Assembly (NCBI RefSeq): GCF_964340395.1
Contig: NC_135565.1
Coordinates: forward strand, 5,642,642 to 5,706,641
Origin: Glandiceps talaboti
Lineage: Eukaryota; Hemichordata; Enteropneusta; Spengelidae
Direction: 5' to 3'
DNA length: 64,000 nt
Shown here: piece by piece, positions 53,756-64,000 of the stretch
How positions within the stretch are numbered: the stretch's first letter is position 1
How the letters are laid out: each line of letters starts with the position of its first letter
Position numbers and translations under genes: made by a program
The notes under the pieces: generated by a model
Told to the model about the DNA's origin: nothing
Databases searched by the model: none
Seen by the model: only the letters and a program-made list of their open reading frames with translations

Positions 53756-55156
53756 ACCAAGTAAAGGGAGGTAAGAAGAGTGAGCGAAAGAAATTTGACA
53801 TGTATGAAAAAGCATTGAACACGAAACGTCGACGTCTACGATAATTATGCACTCAACTGTTTGCACAGTGGCTGAAGACAATGTAACACAGGGTAACAGT
53901 AATAGAAGGCATGCATCGATATCATACCAGAATACTTTAATTGAGGGTTTCTATAAATATTTTGTTTTTTAAAGCTTGTGTCACTTTACTGGGAACTTAT
54001 ATTATTATTTACTGGTTCTTTGGCTCTCTGTGGCGACATTTATAGCTTAAATGATGTAGGCTTGGTGTTTCACTCATGGGACATTACGTTTTTGACACAG
54101 TGTTAGACATATTTCACCTCTAGACTAACAATAACAGAGACACAATAAACCATAGACCCGTGGGTGGATGGTCTATGAATAAACATAGCAGGATCCAATT
54201 ACATTGAACACTGATAAGCATTGCTATTCTTTCACATTGCAGTAAAAACAGGCTTATGATGAAAACATTACAAATCATCAATGGCTGCAATTGTTTATTT
54301 TCTAACTGATAATCAACTTTTCAACTTGACTACTTGTACATGCCTACTGCGAACTGCACCTATGTAATTGTTTATTTTGCGATAGTACTTATCATCTGAG
54401 TGTGTGTGTATTAAATGTCATGTCACGTGAGTGAAATAAGCCTACATCATTTTAGCTGTATGTTATCAATATTCGACTTCTAGTGGGAGCTGTGCCAGTT
54501 GGAGACATCATTGATCTATATACTAATACAGTGGTAGAAAAAATTAAGATATTGGAATGAAGACGATAAAGTTGAAAACTGGATGTGCCATGTAAACTAA
54601 GATAACCCAAATAGTTAGCCCACTTCACAAGATAGAAATACTAGCGGTCACCTCACGATCAACCATTCATGACATTTTTATTGTATAGACAATAGACTCT
54701 GGAGTGACCGCTCTGAGATTTATTATTTAGTTCGTGTGTTGACTGTTGACATATAAGTTTCCATCGTCAATAGAGCCTCCGACCTTTCTAAGTTCACTGA
54801 CCTGCAATATGATTACCATCAGTGTATTGTGTTCAATCTATATAGTCCTAATCTGTTATCTCTACAATTTATTGATTAGATTATACAAGATTGTCCAGGT
54901 GCATGTTACTAGATTACATATGATAAAGGTGATGACATGACAGAAACTAGTAAATATAATCAGTAGATACACATGGTTGTAGTTCTGATCTGTTTCCCTA
55001 CTCAACTACTGATTATGTGTTCACGCCGTATATATAGTCTCCAATGTCTGTAACTATGGCAACCACAATCCACGGATTATCAAAATCGTTAAAAAAATCA
55101 AAATGTCAGATTTTCTCTTTTATACATATCTCATTTGTTTTTTGTAGGCAATAATT

Positions 55157-57473
55157 ATGGACTCCACGGAGGAAGCGTACAGAAACCGCGACCTGGTCGC
55201 CAAAGTGGCCAAGCGTCTGAAAGAAATTATGTTTGCTGACGAGACAATGAAATTATACGACGATAGAATGATGCCCCTCGGGGACAACGCAGCATTGCTT
55301 ACCGCAGAGCTGGCACAGATTCACCGTGAACTTGGCGTCAAGGCATTCAAAGAATATGGTGTTGATATCCTAGAAACGCCAACACCTGCACATTCCAAAA
55401 TTAGACAGCTTTGGCACACCGACAAGGAGGTAAGTAATGCTAACAAGTTTTGGCACCAAACTTAAAACAATATTAGAAAGGCATTGCTAGATCTAGTTAT
55501 GTTTATGCCCTTTAGCTGTCAAAATGTTGACTCAGTGTTTGATATGTACAGGATTGCCAGTCCTCTACCGGAGTAGTCTTTCTGCTAGACGTTCGGGCCT
55601 TCTTCCGATATTATAAGCGAACGAAGTTCGAAGTGAGGGCTTTGCCCTTTGTTCCATCCTCGATAGCGATGTTCGGTCGTGTGTCGTATTGTATCGGAGA
55701 ACATCCGAGGTCTAGCAGATAGACTACTACCGGAGCTGATATTAGAGTTTGTGCAGCGGGTGACAGCCAACTCCTTGTTGCTGAAGTCTTACTGTACAGT
55801 ATCAGTAATGGATAGTGTAAGACAAAGGTGGATTGAGAAGGTGTGAATTGGCGATGGGTTGACCTTTGTAGTTCAAGTAAAACCAGTCGACGTCCAGCAC
55901 TTTGAAACGACAGCACTCCATCATTGCTAGACTGTAAGATACGTCGTGACGTTTCGCCCTCACCGGCCTCCTCTCTTAGGGGTTGCCTGATGTTTGAGGG
56001 CGCCCCATCACGGCGTACCTTACAGACTACATCATTACCAACACCTCTCTTTCAAACGCTGCCTCGGAACAGCGCTCCTAGTGGCCAAACTGTACAATCT
56101 TCCTTATAACATGAATGTGACGTATTGTATCACGTCATACAACCAGCGACAACCGAGTCCACAGGGAAAAGGACAAATAATCAATTTTGTTCTCGCGATT
56201 TTCCGGATTTCTAATATTATTTTATGTATATTTCAAATGAAATTTTAAATACTGTTTCCTCTCACTGTTTTTTTCTTTCTATTTCCTACCTGATATCACT
56301 GTCATTGCATTAATTAGTAGCTTGCTAGAACAAACTCACTATTTGCCCAAATTAACGCATTATGCCGTGAGTGTAAACATCCACTGATCCGACTAATGGA
56401 GGTAAATTGATTATTTGTCCTTTTCCCTGTGCCGAGTCTCGCTGGCAGACTCTGACTATCGTCCCTTAGCTTTGTAAGACGCACGAAGTGCGCCCTGAGC
56501 CGGGAGAATTGAGGGACTTTAGAACTAGCCCCCTCTCTTCTTGCGGCTAAGCCGCTCGGCATACATACACAAATTAGGGACGATAGTCATAAGTCTGGTA
56601 GCGAGTCTACTAGTCCCTCTCTTCTCATGGCTAAGCCGCTCGGCATACATACAAAGATTAGGGACAATACAGTAATAGTCACGAGTCTGGCAGTGACTAT
56701 GAGACTAGCAACAACATAGACTGTAATAATACTAATATACGTCGTGGTGTTCCTCCCTTACCGGCCTCCTCTCACATTGACAATTGGAACTTGTTAGGAA
56801 GAAGGAAAATAAACAATCGAATATTGGATTTATGTTGGAATGTTGGAAGTATAGAGACTTGTTCATTTGTAGTCCATGCAATCATTTGATGAGGACAGTT
56901 TCATGGCCTCTACATAATAGCTCACATTCACAAACAAACATCAAGTGCACACACATAAAGAGGCCACAAAACTATTCATATCAGACCATGAAATGTTATG
57001 CAAGTCTCCTAGTTCCAACGTGCTGTGTTACCAGTCCAATTCATGTGTTTACTTTCCATGTTTGTAACTAGTTCCCCTTTGAATGCTTGACTGTATGCAG
57101 TTGTAAGTTCGATACTGCTGTCCCTGGCGACAACTCGACAGTCTCCCAAAATAGCGCATGTGTATAACATTAGACTAACATGGGCTCACTATTAATCTTT
57201 CCATAGATTATGGACTATCTTGAATTTACGTCAGATCCTTTAGTTGTACCATTTCATAGTCGTGAAAATCCGCCGAAAGTTGGAGATAGTACCTCTGACC
57301 TTGACCTCTATACTGTGGATACTGCAAGACCAGTCCGATTCAAAGATCTTCATGTTCACAAAGAGCGCCCCCTGGTGGTATTCGCCTCATCGTTATCCTG
57401 ACCCCCGCTTCGAGTAAGTATGGATGTCAAACTGTGAGGAGTAGGATGATGATGATGATGGTGGTGATGGTGA

Positions 57474-57507
<34 letters not shown>

Positions 57508-59638
57508 GGTGGTGGTGGTGGTGGTGGTGGTGGTGAGGTAGTGATATCGATGTTGTCAGTTATTATTCACTTATAAAAGGGTATAGCTCAGAGATTCGTC
57601 CTCCTGGTGTTACAATCTTAAGGAGCTTGCTTCACCACACAAAGAAGTCTGAAATTATCACCTAATAACAGCTCTGTTTAATCTAAGTGGATTATATGTC
57701 AAAATATTATGTAATCGCGTCCTGTGTCAAGTAGACTTAGTCTGGATGCCAACGGTCTGGTCAAACTCCCTCGATCAGCACAGAAAGTTGTTCATCTAAT
57801 CATTGAACCCCAGCTGCTATAGTGACAAAAACAGTGTATAAGTAGCATCCTGAGCTGACAAATATACCATATTTGGACATTACATAACTGCCCCACGCAT
57901 ACTGTCACGCAGGTAAAAGATTTAGAAGCTCAGCTTGTGCCATGCTAGTAATATGATAGTTGTATTCCTTCGTCTGTTGAATGAACCATAAACAGTCCCC
58001 AAAGATACAGATTATTCATGTACATGGTCACCAACGTTTGTTCATGTTTATACATGATTTTTATATCAATCTTATGTTTTCTTTGACAGGCCATTGTTCA
58101 CAGTGGCTCCTTACGCAAGTTGTTCGACGATTACAAAGATAAAGTCGACTTCTTGATGGTATACATGTACGAGGCACATCCTGCTGAAGGGTGGCGCTTT
58201 GGTACACACTACAGTACAGTTAGTCGGCACAGAAACATCAAGGAACGCATTGATGCTGCCCAGTAAGTTTGTCATTTATTAAGTTTAGGCTCAGACAGGC
58301 GGTCTGAGGTTTAGTGTTGGGGTAGGGGTAAGAATGGGAAGAGATAGAGGGTTATATCACTTAATATACACACAAATGTATAGAGCCAACAAGAAATTCC
58401 AATGTTTCATGTTCTTTCGGAGGTGAATTGAATGAATTTCGTAAATTCTTAGTGTGGCCTAATCACTTGAGCGATTTTTTTAATTAGATAGAAAACTTAC
58501 AAACCCGCCATATTGAATGATGCATTATTGGAAATATAATTAGATTCCATCGATAGACATTAATTACTTTTGTACTGGTAGTCTCGGTTACCCAGACTCT
58601 CACCACTGGAGGCTCTTCTACGAGACTACCCAGACTCTCACGAGTCCACCCAGACGAGAGTCTGGGAAAACTACGTTTCAACTACCCCACGCTGGGAGTC
58701 ACACAGTGCATTTCTTACCAGTCATAAGAAATGTCGCGAAGCTACCTAAATTGATCGTTTAGCCAACAATGTTGGACGTCAAGTAGTCCCCAGCATGCAC
58801 TGCTCTAGAAGCTACTTCCTGCACGGTTGGAATCTCGATTCCCCATCCTCTCTTTTGGCGAGGTCTCGTAGGCAGAGCCCCCAGCAGCGACAGTCTGGGT
58901 GACCGAAACTAGGTCTGAAATAGATATATACTGCCGCTACTAAAGTAACTATCACACAGTACTTTGTTTCTGAGCATGTTCACTGCACTGACATGTGGAA
59001 TTAAAATAGTATAATTGTATCTCACATTCCCTAGATATTAAAGTGCACAATCCAAGTCGCTGGTAGCAATTGACAGTACCGATGTGTAGTCATGAACGTT
59101 AACATTGTCATAAGTAACCATGGAAAATAGGATTGACATAGGGGGCCTTGTCACTACATGTCGCTAGATTTAATTGAAACGTTTTGTATTTCGAGCATCA
59201 CAGAACCAGTGACGTAGACACAGGTTCTCATGACATAGGATGACTAAGGTATATATATATTCCACATTTTCTGTTTTAAGGACAATAACTTGGCTTGTGC
59301 TGGATGTGATGAGACATATTATATGTCATAAAACTGTCATATCATACATTTTCTTTTCTCTTTTCCATTTTAGAACTTTGATAGATCTGGACAGCACATA
59401 CAACACATTCTCAGCTGATTTGACCGATCGCAGTAAGATTCCAATTGTGTGCGATAACATGGACAACGAGTTCGACAGAGTGTATGCTGCACTACCAGAC
59501 CGTACCTACGCCATTGAGGAAGACAAAATCAAATACATCGGCAGACTCGTCTTTCAACAGATGCAATCTCAAAGCGAATGGTTGATGACTGACGAGATGA
59601 GAGAATGGTTGGAGGGTCGCTTCGGGAAAGCAAAGTAA
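55157..59638 (+). CDS. Iodothyronine-deiodinase-like selenoprotein, paralogue 3 (4 coding exons)
   Basis: Coding exons are 55157-55429, 57207-57413, 58090-58262 and 59374-59638 (918 nt, 305 aa; phases 0, 0, 2). It begins MDSTEEAYRNRDLVAKVAKR, a diverged version of the same N-terminal segment. The active site is ERPLVVFASSLS-U-PPLR with TGA at 57399-57401 (residue 156). Later motifs are YMYEAHPAEGW, RHRNIKERIDAA and DNMDNEF..YAALPDRTYAI, the last closest of the three to vertebrate deiodinases. The C-terminus RFGKAK has no CaaX cysteine. All donors are good (GTAAGT at exons 1 to 3). An acceptor AG at 55146-55147 lies ten bases before the ATG. It is ~41 kb from paralogue 2, beyond the TGF-beta-like gene, in the same orientation. 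Confidence 0.92.
55565..55735. mobile_element. Small MITE, copy B, with 9-bp target-site duplication
   Basis: A 153-bp element (55574-55726) with terminal inverted repeats TAGTCTTTCTGCTAGAC / GTCTAGCAGATAGACTA is flanked by exact CTACCGGAG on both sides (55565-55573 and 55727-55735). Confidence 0.8.
56145..56430. mobile_element. Dispersed element, copy A
   Basis: AATCAATTTTGTTCTCGCGATTTTCCGGATTTC... recurs at ~62318 and, inverted, at ~62590-62660. The second part (TAGCTTGCTAGAACAAACTC..CACTGATCCGACTAA) recurs inverted at 62405-62500. Confidence 0.65.
56435..56712. mobile_element. MITE family of 48710-49010, second locus
   Basis: GTCTCGCTGGCAGACTC, GCGGCTAAGCCGCTCGGCAT and ATTAGGGACGATAGTCA segments are arranged in inverted and tandem fashion. 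In intron 1 of deiodinase paralogue 3. Confidence 0.65.
56785..57075. mobile_element. Long-TIR fold-back element, copy B
   Basis: Diverged copy of the element at 49970-50285, in intron 1 of deiodinase paralogue 3. Confidence 0.6.
57399..57401 (+). other. In-frame TGA selenocysteine codon, paralogue 3
   Basis: The context SSLS-U-PPLR is the same as in paralogue 2, 12 nt before the exon 2 donor. A SECIS-like hairpin lies 295 nt past the terminal stop. Confidence 0.9.
57449..57535. repeat. (GAT)n-(GGT)n microsatellite
   Basis: Begins ~35 bp after the exon 2 donor of paralogue 3. Confidence 0.95.
58578..58912. mobile_element. MITE with TAGTCTCGGTTACCCAGACT ends, copy A
   Basis: The left end is mirrored by CAGTCTGGGTGACCGAAACTA at the right. 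Further CCCAGACTCTCAC repeats lie inside. In intron 3 of deiodinase paralogue 3. Confidence 0.6.
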
Positions 59639-59920
59639 AGATATGAAGGAACTAATGCCACACTCTAGCTGCTCACCGCTCAGTAAAAACGATTAGATTT
59701 TGAGTATCAGTTAACTTTTAGGCGCTGTTCTTTCGACAGTTTCATTTAGGAAACACAATTATCTGTATAAGATTTAACAAGAACTGTTATGAAGTATGGG
59801 TTTGCAATGTTGGGAAGCTAGCAGCAGCTGTTTGTGTGAATATACGTAGTAGCGTCGAACTCTGATCATTTTGATGGTGAAGAACGTTTTCATAGCAACG
59901 TGAACGAGGACTGCGCATGA

Positions 59921-59995
59921 GCAGAAGTTATTATGACGGCAATCGGTGAAAGCCTAAAATGGCGGCCATTGCTCGAAACACAATTTCCCTCTAGG
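59921..59995 (+). promoter_or_regulatory. SECIS element (form 2-like), paralogue 3
   Basis: ATGA at 59933-59936, then 12 nt, AA at 59949-59950 and the 3' GA at 59975-59976. Helix II pairs GGCAAT with ATTGCT, and the apical minihelix GCC/GGC closes a TAAAAT loop. The basal stem GAAGTT/AATTTC matches that of paralogue 1. It is closer to the stop codon than in the other two genes. Confidence 0.8.
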
Positions 59996-60403
59996 GAGCC
60001 TTCTTTACAAATTGCTTTGAAAGCTATTTTGCACCATATCTCGTGCCAAATGAGTACCTGCAGCATCCAGGCATTTAATAGAACTTAGATGGTGGTGAAT
60101 GTTTCCATTTTATGCATGTTTATTTTATACGAATTTCGTGGGTAATCTCAGAAATGCAATGTAGCCTGTAATAGATACCAAATGATATCATTGTCATTGT
60201 TTAAAGTCAGATCCATTGAAATCTCATATCAAGACAATGTTTCTATTATTATCATGATGAAAAAAAATATGTTTACGGGATCGCATGGGTAATAATGTTT
60301 AGTCTACCTAAATTGTATAGTTATCTATGATGCATGTGGAAGGAGACTTGGATATTGATCATAGATTCAATGGACAGCACTCGTGAACGGAGCAGCCGTC
60401 ATT

Positions 60404-60447
60404 GCGTGTGTGTGTGTGTGTGTGTGTTTGTTTGTTTGTTTGTTTGT
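60404..60447. repeat. (GT)n / (GTTT)n microsatellite
   Basis: Simple repeat within the 3'UTR of deiodinase paralogue 3. Confidence 0.95.
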
Positions 60448-60637
60448 GTGTGTCTGTATCTGTGTGACAGTATGTATGCGTGTGAGAAAAGGTATGGTAG
60501 TTCAAATACATCAAAGGGTCGGGCATATAGGGTATAATGCAGAATGTATAATTCATACATTGTCACTTGTTTTATAACTCGGGTAATTTCATAGTACTGT
60601 ATATGTAATTCATCAATTTTGGTGTTTATTCATCTGA

Positions 60638-60643
60638 AATAAA
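60638..60643 (+). terminator. Polyadenylation signal, paralogue 3
   Basis: AATAAA ~660 nt after the SECIS, giving a 3'UTR of ~1 kb. Confidence 0.5.
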
Positions 60644-60699
60644 GTGTTTCATCTCTAGAGCTATAGCTTCAAGTTATTGTTCCGGGTATACGACAGTGT

Positions 60700-61480
60700 G
60701 AATGAGATACGTGTCTTGTATATGTATGACTCGGTATGCATAATCTAAGGGAGCCTTCAGTAATTACAAGGTGGGAGGGCCAGCGAAAATCAGGCCCGGG
60801 CTGTTGCATAAAATATCACCGACTGCGTCGTGATAAACAGTGCCCCCCCCCCTCAATTTCCTTTTTCTAAAACATGAACTCCCCCCCCCCCCGTTAAAAT
60901 ATTTTTAAAAAAACATGGTTTAAATGGTGTCAGACATGAAAAAGGACACTGGTCCAGGAATCAGTGCTTTAAAGCACTTAATCCCACTTCTGCCACCATG
61001 TTGTAAGTTTTAAATATATTGGTTTCCCAACTACTACCACCATAGTGAATTTGTGTAAAATTGTCACTGCATTGCTCAATACATGTGTTTGAATATCATT
61101 GGCTGAGCCTCAGACAGTTGTCTGAGGTTCAGTTGGAGTCCTGGCCAGAACATTAACTGACTCCCAAAACACTAGATGGGCACACTCCTGATATTGTTTG
61201 TGCATGCGGCTGAGTATTTGTTTGGTGTGATAAACTCCAATAACTTGAAGATAAGAGAGATAAAGCAAACTGTTGTGGTAACAGGTCTCCATGGTAATTA
61301 TACGATAAGGGGTGTTTTGATTTAGATAAGAGAAGAAAAATGGACAGGATGTCTTTATTTAGTCAATAAAGAGAGAATTATATACAGCTGAAAGAGAGAA
61401 AAGTAGCCAGGGAAAGAAGAAGAAAAGTTTTACATCACCACAGAAACAAAAATCAATCAGTCAATTGTTGAATATCACAC
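60700..61480. other. Intergenic region between paralogue 3 and the minus-strand gene
   Basis: No gene seen. It has one end of the GGAGC..GTAATTAC element (60748) with C runs; the rest is unique AT-rich DNA. Confidence 0.5.
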
Positions 61481-61489
61481 AACATATGT

Positions 61490-61495
61490 TTTATT
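61490..61495 (-). terminator. Polyadenylation signal of the PPxY membrane-protein gene
   Basis: AATAAA on the minus strand, ~325 nt after the stop codon. Confidence 0.45.
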
Positions 61496-61506
61496 TAACC
61501 ACAAAA

Positions 61507-61509
61507 GTT

Positions 61510-61540
<31 letters not shown>

Positions 61541-61563
61541 GAAATACTCAATCAATCAATCAG

Positions 61564-61594
<31 letters not shown>

Positions 61595-61630
61595 GTCAAT
61601 CAACCAACCAATCGATCGATCTATCTATCA
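61507..61630. repeat. (AATC)n microsatellite
   Basis: Tetranucleotide repeat with interruptions, ending in GATC units. Confidence 0.95.
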
Positions 61631-61820
61631 ATCAATTACATACCTGCTGGCCCTACTAGGGGACTACTCCCACAGACCAATACAAAATCCCACTGAAAAA
61701 TCTTTTACGTATAGACGCAAAGGAATGTTTGAATTCTGGGAACACAAAACGACATATAAGTACTGTATGAACACGCCTTGGTATTCAGAGAAGTCGATGT
61801 TGTGTTTGCATTTGATGACG

Positions 61821-63353
61821 TCATGAAATGCCATCTTCTGTCATATTGACGCATTCACAGCTTTCCCCATGTATAGTTCGTGGACAATCGTCGAATGCTT
61901 GTTCCTCGCACAAACTGTAATTTGGCGGAAGTTCGGGTTCTTTTTCTTCAAAATCTGACCCATCACTATTTATCGACCCATTTAAACTAGAATATGAAGG
62001 GGGTGGTACATCAGTATATTTTCTTGGTGGTCTGTACGAGGGTGGCTGAAGTGCCACACCTCTCCATGCATTATCACCTGGTGGCGCTGTTGATAACTGA
62101 CCATCGAGTGGGACTTCTCGAAATGTGTGTATTATTTGTGATCCGTTTGGTAAAAGCAACATTTGTACCATCATGCCACTTTCCATTCTGCCTTGTCGAC
62201 CATGGTAATCGTGTTCTTCCGTTGGTTCTATCAAGGAAATAAAAGTAGTAATGAAGGGACAGCTTACAATGAAAATAGAGGTGTTTATGCCCTGATACAA
62301 CCACAGGGTAAAGGACCAATGATCAATTTTGTATTCGCGATTTTCCGGATTTCTAATATTATTTTCTGTACATTTCAAATAAAGTTTTAAATACTGTTCC
62401 CACCATTTAGTCGGATCAGTAGATGTTTACACTCACGGCATAATGCGTTAATTTGGGCAAATAGTGAGTTTGTTCTAGCAAGCTACTAATTAATGCAAAG
62501 CTGATAAACTCCGATAAGACATTGATATCAGGTAGGAAATAGAAAAAACAGTAAGAGGAAACAGTATTTAAAACTTTATTTGAAATGTACAGAAAATAAT
62601 ATTAGAAATCCGGAAAATCGCGAATACAAAATTGATCATTGGTCCTTTACCCTGTGATACAACCATAGACAGTGAACCATTGATATCATAATTATATCAA
62701 TCACCATTGCAACGGTATTTTAAGGGGAACGCCACCCCAGGAAATAGACGTTTTTTCCATACACATTTGTTTTGGTTCTGGAGAGTCATTTCATGATTTC
62801 ACATAACATAAATGATTGCCAAGAAACACCAACTTGAAACTCTTTTTCACCACTGTTGGTTTCAGGATAAGAACGACAGTTGCCTCATGTGACTTAACAG
62901 ATATACATATATATCAGATGTACAATGAATATTCATGACTATTTCTCTTAAGTTAATAAACATTTAGGAGTCATGAATATTCAATGTACATCTAAAAAAA
63001 TGTGTATGTCTGCAAAGTCCCATGATGCAACGGTGAAGCAGTGACAGATCAATACAGAGATGAAATAAATAAAGTTTCAATGTGGTGCTTCTTACAATTG
63101 GCATATGGGGTAGAAATCATTTATTTTCAGGATAGACATTCCCCTTAAGTTAGATTATGTTAATCTAAGTAAATGACGTCATCAAACTCACCTTGTCTAT
63201 TCGCATTGTTTCTCTTCCTCTTGGTGATTTTATACTGTATGAGACAAACGGCTGTACCAGTCAAAAACAATATTGCTAAAATCTTGAAAGATGCCCGGAT
63301 GATCTTCATTTTTGTTTGCCTCTCATCTGAATCTGTTGGTGCCTCGGTTTCAT
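61821..63353 (-). CDS. Single-pass membrane protein with three PPxY motifs (last two exons)
   Basis: Two minus-strand exons are visible: 63353-63192 and the terminal exon 62227-61821, joined in phase 1 (donor CAAG|GTGAGT, acceptor TAG|AACC). The first encodes ETEAPTDSDERQTKMK, a membrane helix (about 23 residues: ASFKILAILFLTGTAVCLIQ) and a stop-transfer KITKRKR. This suggests an extracellular N-terminus. The tail of ~140 residues has PPSY, PPPSY and PPNY motifs, ligands for WW domains such as those of NEDD4-type ubiquitin ligases, within an acidic Ser-rich context, and ends CECVNMTEDGIS. The 5' exons lie beyond the window, so the ectodomain is unknown. An AATAAA on this strand is at 61495-61490. 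Resemblance to PPxY adaptors such as PMEPA1/LDLRAD4 is only in layout. Confidence 0.7.
62290..62670. mobile_element. Dispersed element, copy B, with ~90-bp inverted arms
   Basis: Arms ~62305-62395 and ~62568-62660 are near-perfect inverted repeats (AAAGGACCAATGATCAATTT ... AAATTGATCATTGGTCCTTT). It lies in the intron of the PPxY membrane-protein gene. Confidence 0.75.
62720..63148. mobile_element. Fold-back element with TTAAGGGGAA ends
   Basis: TTAAGGGGAACG at the left and CATTCCCCTTAA at the right are inverted and both terminate in TTAA. Inside, AGATGTACAATGAATATTCA is mirrored by a 25-bp arm with one mismatch. In the intron of the PPxY gene. Confidence 0.65.
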
Positions 63354-63417
63354 CTATATAGGATAACAACGTTTGTCGAATCTCAGTAGTCAAACTTATG
63401 GAACTTATGGTAACATG

Positions 63418-63517
63418 TAGTCTCGGTTATCTCGACTCAACGGTGGGGGCGCTGCATACGAGACCGCCCAGACGAGAGCCCCCTCACTGCAGTGAGAGTC
63501 TGGGAAACCGAGACTGG
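63418..63517. mobile_element. MITE with TAGTCTCGGTTA ends, copy B
   Basis: TAGTCTCGGTTATCTCGACTC opens it and GAGTCTGGGAAACCGAGACT closes it, ~100 bp in all. Short deletion form of 58578-58912. Confidence 0.6.
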
Positions 63518-63748
63518 GGTAACATACACCTCCAGGAAGAATTTCTCTGAAAATCAAGCTCCTTCAGATATCTCTAAATAAAGTCATAGCTGGCTCTTAC
63601 TTTAAAATTAAAATAATGATTTGAGAATTCAGTATTTATATATTTATTTCCAATCTCAGTATCTCCTTTCCATGTTTACACTAAATTATATTGACCATGG
63701 ATCACAGAAGTCAAATAAATAAGAATTCGAACATCATTTCGAAATTTC

Positions 63749-63750
<2 letters not shown>

Positions 63751-63817
<67 letters not shown>

Positions 63818-63819
63818 GT

Positions 63820-63897
<78 letters not shown>

Positions 63898-64000
63898 CTC
63901 GGTGAGTATCAATCTGCTAAGACAGTGCTCTATACCGCAGTGGCAGAGCGTAATAGTTTTGGTAGTACTGGAACTCTTTCTTGGTTGTATTTCGGAGTTT
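63751..64000. mobile_element. (TA)n-flanked element, second locus, cut by the window end
   Basis: Two (TA)n tracts (63751-63811, 63827-63896) are followed by ACTCGGTGAGTATCAATCTG and on to TAGTTTTGGTAGTACTGGAA: the reverse complement of the right half of 41146-41320. Confidence 0.7.

Noticed and set aside
60182-60255. Alternative SECIS for paralogue 3 (hairpin CATTGTC/GACAATG)
   Set aside because: A hairpin exists, but ATGA-to-AA spacing is 17 nt and no 3' GA is in place; the candidate at 59933 fits far better.

Overview
This is AT-rich nuclear DNA from an animal. Introns with GT..AG boundaries, AATAAA signals, SINE/LINE/MITE debris and very long microsatellites exclude a prokaryote. The genes and repeats suggest a marine bilaterian invertebrate; a non-vertebrate deuterostome such as amphioxus or a hemichordate is plausible, but the sequence alone does not prove it.

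The main content is a set of three paralogous four-exon genes on the plus strand (968-5833, 10749-14219, 55157-59638) encoding iodothyronine-deiodinase-like selenoproteins. Each has an in-frame TGA at the active-site selenocysteine position (SSLS-U-PP), 12 nt before an intron. Each also has a well-formed SECIS-type hairpin in the predicted 3'UTR (near 6711, 15002 and 59933), with the same 12-nt spacing between the AUGA and AA motifs. Coding exon 1 is exactly 273 bp and exon 3 exactly 173 bp in all three, and intron phases (0, 0, 2) are conserved. The proteins lack the N-terminal membrane helix of vertebrate deiodinases. They start instead with a soluble-looking 91-residue segment, and two of the three end in CaaX-like tails (CQII, CTVL).

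Between paralogues 2 and 3 lies a divergent TGF-beta-superfamily ligand gene (22794-37829, three coding exons). It has a signal peptide, a propeptide, an RRRR cleavage site and a C-terminal cystine-knot domain. That domain appears to have lost together the two cysteines that normally pair with each other (C3 and C6). Its 13.3-kb first intron holds, on the same strand, a tandem array of four ~2-kb units. Each unit has a TATA box, a single-exon gene for a ~162-aa lysine-rich protein of unknown function, and an AATAAA. Copy 2 is frameshifted.

At the right end on the minus strand (61821-63353, continuing beyond the window) are the last two exons of a single-pass membrane protein whose tail carries three PPxY motifs.

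The rest is intergenic or intronic DNA with no convincing gene: compound microsatellites, a 65-bp minisatellite, remnants of non-LTR and possibly Penelope-like retrotransposons, a tRNA-derived SINE, several MITE families (one with 9-bp target duplications, one with TTAA ends) and three near-perfect palindromes.
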